In this document: piece by piece, positions 60,901 through 64,000 of the stretch
How positions within the stretch are numbered: the stretch's first letter is position 1
How the letters are laid out: the number at the start of each line of letters is the position of its first letter
Assembly (NCBI GenBank): GCA_029721435.1
Contig: CM056573.1
Location: 3,878,001 to 3,942,000 of the forward strand
Origin: Gymnothorax reevesii
Lineage: Eukaryota > Chordata > Actinopteri > Anguilliformes > Muraenidae
DNA length: 64,000 nt
Reading direction: 5' to 3'
Made by a program: the position numbers and the translations under genes
The notes under the pieces: generated by a model
The model's database searches: none
What the model was told of the DNA's origin: nothing
What the model saw: the letters and a program-made list of their open reading frames with translations, nothing else

Positions 60901-62386
60901 TAGTTGTCAAGCTTCACTAAAAATAGATGAGAAGGAGTGAGGTGTGTGTGTGTGTGTGTGTGTGGGAAGGGGGGGAATTGCAGAATTTTTTGAGAAACTG
61001 GACAACCCAAAAGAGACCAATGCAGATATAGGGAGAATGTAGAGCACAGAAATCTGAAACCTGACCTTTCTTGCTATTAGATAACAGGACTGACCACTGA
61101 ATCCCATTAAAATAAAATATAAACAAAAAAAGGCTTAGGTCGACCTGTACAAAGAGTCACATGCACTATCAACATTGAACCTGTTGTTAAAATCAAAATT
61201 AATAATATTTGAACTTCTGTCGCATAAACTTCAGCAAATCAGTTGCTGGGTGTTTAGATTTGACTAAACTAAGAGTGGATGCAGCATGACCATTGGTGCA
61301 AACATTCTGCCTGTTTTTATTTAAGAAACTTACTTCTTGATTGGCCATGTCCCAGTAAGGTCTCTCCCCATAGGACACAACCTCCCACATGACAATGCCA
61401 TAGCTCCATGCGTCACTGGAAGATGTGAACTTGCCATGCTGAATGGCTTCAGGTGCCATCCAACTCACTCGTAATTTCCCACACTGCTCACTGAGGTGGA
61501 AGTTATTCGTTGGAGTGAAGATTAAGCTCATTCGATCTTGAATCTTTCGCTGAAAGACCAGTTTGCAAGAAACCATCAATGTAGAATCAGCAAATTCACA
61601 ATAAACTTGCAACCACATCGCAGTAACAGGTTTTTTAAAATAGAGTTATTTTTTAATACGGTGTACTAATATTTGTAATTTGTTCAACTTGGGCTTCCAT
61701 TATTAGCTTTAGAAAAAGATGTCAATAAGACGTTGATTCACTTACTGTTGTAGAGTACCCTGTATTGGGACAGTCATCTGTCGACCTGGACAACTTGAAG
61801 TCAGAAACTTTGCACATGAGATTGCTGTTGACAAGAACATTGCATGCGGCTAAATCACCATGGACGTAGCCCATGTCAGAGAGGTATCTCATTCCTGACG
61901 CAACTCCACGGAGCATTCCCACCAACTGGATGACCGTGAAATGACCATCATGTTTCTGTGGAGGAAGTGATAGCAACCTTGTACATTAGTTTGACCACAG
62001 CATGTCCTAAATCTCACAATTAACAGCATCATACAATTTTTTACGGCGTAGTCTGCTGTTGTTACATTACATTAAGCTTTATTTGCTTCAGCGCAGAATC
62101 ATATAAAAGTGGTTCTGAAACTCCATCCTATATATTTTTCTGAACTGGTACTGATCCCATTCAAAACTGTAATGCTGGTATCCAGCAGCAAAGCGAACTG
62201 CAGCCAATGAGCCAGAGCCAGCGAAAGCTTCCAGAGGGCAATAGGGTCAGCTGTTATTTACAGAGCCAGTTTATTCAGCAACACGTTAAAAATATTTATA
62301 ATATTTCATTCATGCAGCACTCACCCTAAGAAACGAGTCCAATGCACCATTCTCCATATATTCCATCACTACCATGACTGGTTTAC
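51801..62386 (-). CDS. epha10: Eph receptor tyrosine kinase-like gene, EphA10-like pseudokinase (partial, 5 exons)
   Basis: Exons are 62325-62386, 61746-61955, 61334-61483, 56925-57118 and 51801-51956 (62, 210, 150, 194 and 156 bp). All have AG acceptors and GT donors, no internal stops and phases that fit. Together they give about 257 residues, from the kinase hinge ([13 protein letters not shown]) through the C-lobe and linker to two thirds of a SAM domain. Eph receptors are single-pass membrane proteins that bind ephrins on neighbouring cells. The linker TCKKPISPL and SAM sequence [17 protein letters not shown] are of EphA7/EphA10 type. The kinase motifs are altered: HGD for HRD, AACN for AARN, DFK for DFG, and LRVSWMAPE for IPIRWTAPE. 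Human EPHA10 is a pseudokinase with similar losses, so I prefer epha10. Alternatives are a diverged epha7 or, less likely, ephb6. The ectodomain, membrane segment and early kinase exons lie beyond the window, and the last exon was not found. Introns hold many transposon relics. Family is certain; the paralogue assignment is inference. Confidence 0.85.
52080..52460 (-). pseudogene. Tc1 transposase C-terminal half in Eph intron
   Basis: The minus strand shows [13 protein letters not shown] (second catalytic aspartate block), then sequence matching [19 protein letters not shown] and the tail ending near [14 protein letters not shown]. It is frameshifted. It lies in the intron between the SAM exon and the last kinase exon. 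Confidence 0.65.
52692..53090 (+). repeat. Unclassified repeat family, copy 2 (Eph intron)
   Basis: The text 'cccctttgcgcagaagcc', 'taaggctttat', 'cagcttcacagacagg' and 'ctatgagccaaa' parallels 16861-17210. It is preceded by TTAA. The right end is not defined. Confidence 0.6.
53100..55850. other. Eph intron: no gene; probable old repeats
   Basis: Text 53380-54135 ending 'cacacactgcggctttaaa' looks like a MITE-type end. No transposase and no exon were found. Confidence 0.35.
55850..56170 (+). pseudogene. Tc1 transposase C-terminal fragment in Eph intron
   Basis: The plus strand reads [20 protein letters not shown] then [18 protein letters not shown], the Tc1 order QQDNDPKHTxKxTKxW ... WPSQSPDLNPIE. 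Degraded. Confidence 0.6.
56607..56768 (-). mobile_element. TTAA-flanked MITE, copy 3 (162 bp, inverted)
   Basis: It begins CCCTTAGAGCGCT, ends CAGCGACCTAAGGG and is flanked by TTAA (56603-56606 and 56769-56772). The interior is the reverse complement of copies 1 and 2 ('cagatgcagctgaaaccc', 'caactgtcacatgatcg'). It lies 156 bp downstream, in gene orientation, of the last kinase exon. Confidence 0.85.
56925..57118 (-). CDS. epha10: Eph kinase exon: C-lobe end
   Basis: This 194-bp exon, phase 0 in and 2 out, encodes [53 protein letters not shown] and the linker [11 protein letters not shown]. These are kinase helices G to I and the start of the kinase-SAM linker. The acceptor is TCCTTCAG and the donor GTAATG follows five A. 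This C-lobe part is highly conserved, unlike the catalytic loop. A terminal-inverted-repeat element begins about 40 bp upstream of the acceptor (57160 onward). Confidence 0.92.
57160..58058. mobile_element. Terminal-inverted-repeat element beside an Eph exon
   Basis: TATAGGAGGAGTCAACTTGC (57160) and the reverse complement of the right end, TATATGAGGAGTCCACTTGC, match at about 18 of 21 positions. The interior repeats the word TCAAAACCTGCTAAGTC in variants at about 57178, 57306, 57337, 57675 and 57704. It is 0.9 kb with no transposase. It begins about 40 bp upstream of the exon 56925-57118 acceptor. Confidence 0.6.
57823..57844 (+). repeat. (CA)n microsatellite
   Basis: Eleven CA units inside the element above. 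Confidence 0.9.
58071..59295 (+). pseudogene. Tc1/mariner element with decayed transposase (Eph intron)
   Basis: The left end CAGTTCAAGAAAAACATTTG and right end 'gggcaaatacttttacacag' then CACTG belong to the CAGTG family seen at 9300. The transposase on the plus strand keeps [17 protein letters not shown] (58797) and downstream text to about 59090. Stops throughout. Confidence 0.8.
59480..59720. promoter_or_regulatory. Candidate conserved non-coding element (Eph intron)
   Basis: A non-repeat stretch with homeodomain-type cores 'gatgtaattagtca', 'gtgtaattaattaatcc' and 'ttatttaatgatac'. No coding frame. The regulatory role is inference. Confidence 0.25.
60030..60870 (+). mobile_element. LTR-like C/T-rich repeat (Eph intron)
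   Basis: It shares the style and some words with 14042-14935 and 62537-63681 (an upstream T/C-rich zone, then a late 'cttgtcttgtctgcccctt' and a weak poly-A-signal region). No target duplication was found. Boundaries are approximate. Confidence 0.4.
60941..60965 (+). repeat. (TG)n microsatellite
   Basis: Twelve TG units. Confidence 0.95.
61334..61483 (-). CDS. epha10: Eph kinase exon: activation-loop end, APE and helix F
   Basis: This 150-bp, phase 0-0 exon encodes [15 protein letters not shown] then [20 protein letters not shown] and [17 protein letters not shown] and the DxWSYG aspartate of helix F are kept. The P+1 loop, IPIRWTAPE in active Eph receptors, is LRVSWMAPE, so the conserved proline, arginine and threonine are lost. 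The first residue replaces a glycine of the usual GGK with cysteine. The acceptor is TGAGCAG; the alternative AG upstream (CCTCAG) would open with TGA and is excluded. The donor is GTAAGT. Confidence 0.9.
61746..61955 (-). CDS. epha10: Eph kinase exon: catalytic loop and DFG region (degenerate)
   Basis: This 210-bp, phase 0-0 exon runs from [17 protein letters not shown] to GYSTT, with acceptor TCCACAG and donor GTAAGT. The catalytic loop reads [10 protein letters not shown]: the HRD arginine is glycine (codon GGT at 61857-61859) and the usual AARN arginine is cysteine, while the catalytic aspartate and the asparagine remain. The metal-binding motif reads DFK (61794-61802) in place of DFG. 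The activation segment [15 protein letters not shown] lacks the usual EDDPEAAYTT pattern. Flanking residues ([28 protein letters not shown]) are strongly Eph-like, so the losses sit on the catalytic motifs and not on the whole exon. This argues for a genuine pseudokinase and against a decaying copy. Confidence 0.9.
62325..62386 (-). CDS. epha10: Eph kinase exon: hinge region
   Basis: This 62-bp exon starts after the acceptor TTGATCAG and ends before the donor GTGAGT. It enters with two bases of a split codon and then encodes [20 protein letters not shown], which is kinase strand beta5, the hinge and helix D. The residue at the gatekeeper position (VVMEYM) is methionine, where many Eph receptors have threonine. 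Its length and phase match the equivalent exon of other Eph genes as I recall them. Confidence 0.88.
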
Positions 62387-62536
62387 CTGATCAATTGAAA
62401 AGAAGTCAATATAGCCTTATAAACTGATCAAAGAGGTAATCGCAATCAAATAACATATCCAACTGACCATATCCACATGCAAATTTGCACATTATGAAGA
62501 AATAAATTGTTATTACTGAATAAACTCAAATGCATA

Positions 62537-63681
62537 TGTGACGGTGCGTTCAGGAACCACACGCGAGAGAGGGAAATCCAAAAAACGTATGCCTTTAATG
62601 GTGTCCGAGTCAAATCCAAAAAACACAGGAATTGCCGAGCCACAATACGAAATCCAAAAACAGTATCGACTAGACAGGCAGGGGTCAGAACCAGTATGAC
62701 AGATGAGCAGAGGTACATAAACGATAGGCAAAAAGTCGTAGTCGATGAACAAAGCCACGGGTCATACACAGGGCATCCAAACACAGAAATCGTGGTCATA
62801 CAAAAATGGGTCGAAATCCAGAAAGACAAAAACAATGCAAAAAGGCAATGGCAAGAATCAAAGTCAGACAGTCCTGTGGAGGAGAAACAATACTCAATGG
62901 TATACGAGGCGCTCTGCACAAAGAAGTATTGGTCAACGTTCTGACAAGAGCTGTGAGTGAAAAGACTCCTAATATACACACAGGGAAGGTCACATGCTAT
63001 ACAGAGATCAGGTGTAGAGAATCAGACTAATTACATCAGGAGAATCACATGAGGGAAACCCTAACCACGAAAATTGGTGAAAGACAAAACACGAACGGTA
63101 ATCACACAATCAACCTATGACATTTAAACAGCTCCGGCCCAGGAGTTCTACGTGCACAGATAACGAGCGCAGGAAAGTAATTAAGCATGTGTGAGAGATT
63201 CTCGCTGAAGCTGAGGAGAGGACAGAGACAGGCTAAAGGGCGGAGTATAGAACAGGGCGATTGCAGAGAGGGAATTAGTCTAAATTAGTAGTGGTGTAAC
63301 TTTACATATTTAACTAGAGTGCTCTTCAGTAAGTTAGTAATCTTAAATACATGGATTGGTTATGTAAATAGACTATGATTCAAAATACAAATGTTAGTCT
63401 TGTTAGTAATCAGAACAGAAAAGCGAAGGAAGAAAACGAGAATCGAAGGAATATTTTAAACACCGGACTTCATTTAAATCACCCGAAGTCAGTGGGCACG
63501 CAGACAGGGAAGACGGACTAAACCAACTGGATCACAAGACAGGGGAGACAAGTGCAACGAAACTGAAACATAGAATGAACCAAAAACCCGAGAATTACAA
63601 AAACCAAAAAGAATAAATAAAAGACAAAATCATGAATTCAGAACCTGAACATATACATGACCAAAAACCATAACCATGACA
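62537..63681 (-). mobile_element. LTR-like element, 1.1 kb, reverse orientation
   Basis: Plus-strand ends are TGTGACGGTGCG (62537) and AACCATGACA (63681), so it is TG...CA in either reading. The flanks GCATA and TAATA agree at only 3 of 5 positions. On the minus strand it is T/C-rich with 'ccattaaaggcatacg' near the 3' end, like the fish LTR-like family. The long open frames on both strands (177 and 145 codons) are not conserved protein. It begins about 150 bp upstream of the 62325-62386 Eph exon. Confidence 0.5.
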
Positions 63682-63689
63682 TAATAGGC

Positions 63690-64000
63690 CAATGCTTTAC
63701 GAAGGACAAACTGCTCTGAAACTTCTGCGCTGCCTGTTCAGGCGATTTAACTTGAGCTTCATGATCGTTTAAATTCCTTGCTTAAAAACGGAAAAACTTC
63801 CATGCATAAAGACTTAAATTCCACATGAGAATCTCTGAAATTTCCGTTGATTGAATAACGAAATATCTGCATCGGTACAGCGTGGGTTGATTTAAAAGTC
63901 GGACGCGGCAATTAAATATTAAAAGTGTGAGAATCAAGCCATATGCGTGAGAGCAGACAGGTATGCGATTTTGAATAATGTTGATTTAAATGCAGCAAAT
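63690..64000. other. Eph intron: no recognisable feature
   Basis: Non-coding to the window edge. No further upstream Eph exon is visible. Confidence 0.4.

Noticed and set aside
61794..61802. DFK as a sequencing error for DFG
   Set aside because: GGN to AAG needs two changes, and independent changes occur at HRD, AARN and the P+1 loop in two exons, so one error cannot explain it.
51801..62386. Assigning the Eph gene to epha7
   Set aside because: Linker and SAM are EphA7-like, but HGD, DFK and the altered P+1 loop are not expected of an active EphA7. EphA10 fits better, though a tree is needed.
62446..62979. The longest open frame in the window (177 codons, minus), overlapped by a 145-codon plus frame
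   Set aside because: It lies within a TG...CA repeat with strong strand composition bias. Both strands are open and no protein family is recognisable.
1..64000. CRISPR array, operon, phage or plasmid features
   Set aside because: No regularly spaced direct repeats with unique spacers and no clustered long ORFs. Spliced exons and vertebrate repeats show this is animal nuclear DNA.

Overview
This window looks like vertebrate, most probably teleost fish, nuclear DNA. It is AT-rich and non-operonic, with long introns and intergenic stretches, GT-AG splice sites, and many Tc1/mariner, hAT, piggyBac-type, LINE, Penelope-like and LTR relics plus long microsatellites. The repeat content is typical of ray-finned fish: Tc1 relics of several lineages, Rex1/L2-like LINEs, and hAT MITEs with the 'GGGCAACTCCGGTCCTGGAG' head. 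I cannot name the species.

The only protein-coding gene I can support is on the minus strand at the right end (51801-62386). Five consecutive exons, all with canonical splice sites and compatible phases, encode the kinase domain from the hinge onward and the first two thirds of the C-terminal SAM domain of an Eph receptor. Exon lengths of 62, 210, 150, 194 and 156 bp fit the Eph pattern as I recall it. The sequence is closest to the EphA7/EphA10 type, but the kinase core is degenerate: HRD is HGD, DFG is DFK and the activation-loop P+1 segment is changed. I therefore call it an epha10-like pseudokinase. Ectodomain, transmembrane and early kinase exons must lie beyond 64000. The last exon (end of SAM and C-terminal tail) was not found.

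From 1 to 51.8 kb I see no intact host gene. Recognisable content, left to right: two abutting MITEs (1.39-2.12 kb), tRNA-like repeats (2.7 and 3.5 kb), an L2/CR1-type LINE fragment (4.7 kb), a pogo/Tigger-like transposase fragment (5.5 kb), a piggyBac-like relic (7.5-8.5 kb), a Tc1 element carrying an hAT-like insertion (9.3-10.8 kb), an L1/Tx1-type LINE fragment (11 kb), a dimeric 72-bp minisatellite split by a solo LTR-like element with a 5-bp target duplication (14.0-15.3 kb), Tc1 relics (16.3 and 21.5 kb), and a Rex1/L2-like LINE split by an hAT MITE with a perfect 8-bp duplication (22.8-24.8 kb). Further right are LTR-like repeats, a LINE 3' end (32 kb), Tc1 relics (34.5, 36-37.6 and 39.9-42.4 kb), an L1-type LINE (37.7-38.6 kb), TTAA-flanked MITEs (39.1 and 49.8 kb), a degenerate coding-like patch (43.4-46.0 kb), a Penelope-like element with a GIY-YIG remnant (46-47 kb) and a Ty3/gypsy integrase fragment (50.7-51.2 kb). 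More Tc1, MITE and LTR-like relics fill the Eph introns.

I found no CRISPR array, operon, phage or prokaryotic system, and nothing I would call a new biological system. The points most worth following up are the Eph pseudokinase, the TTAA/CCC...GGG MITE family with a possible piggyBac parent, the clean nested insertions, and a few non-repeat stretches with clustered CRE or homeodomain-type sites.
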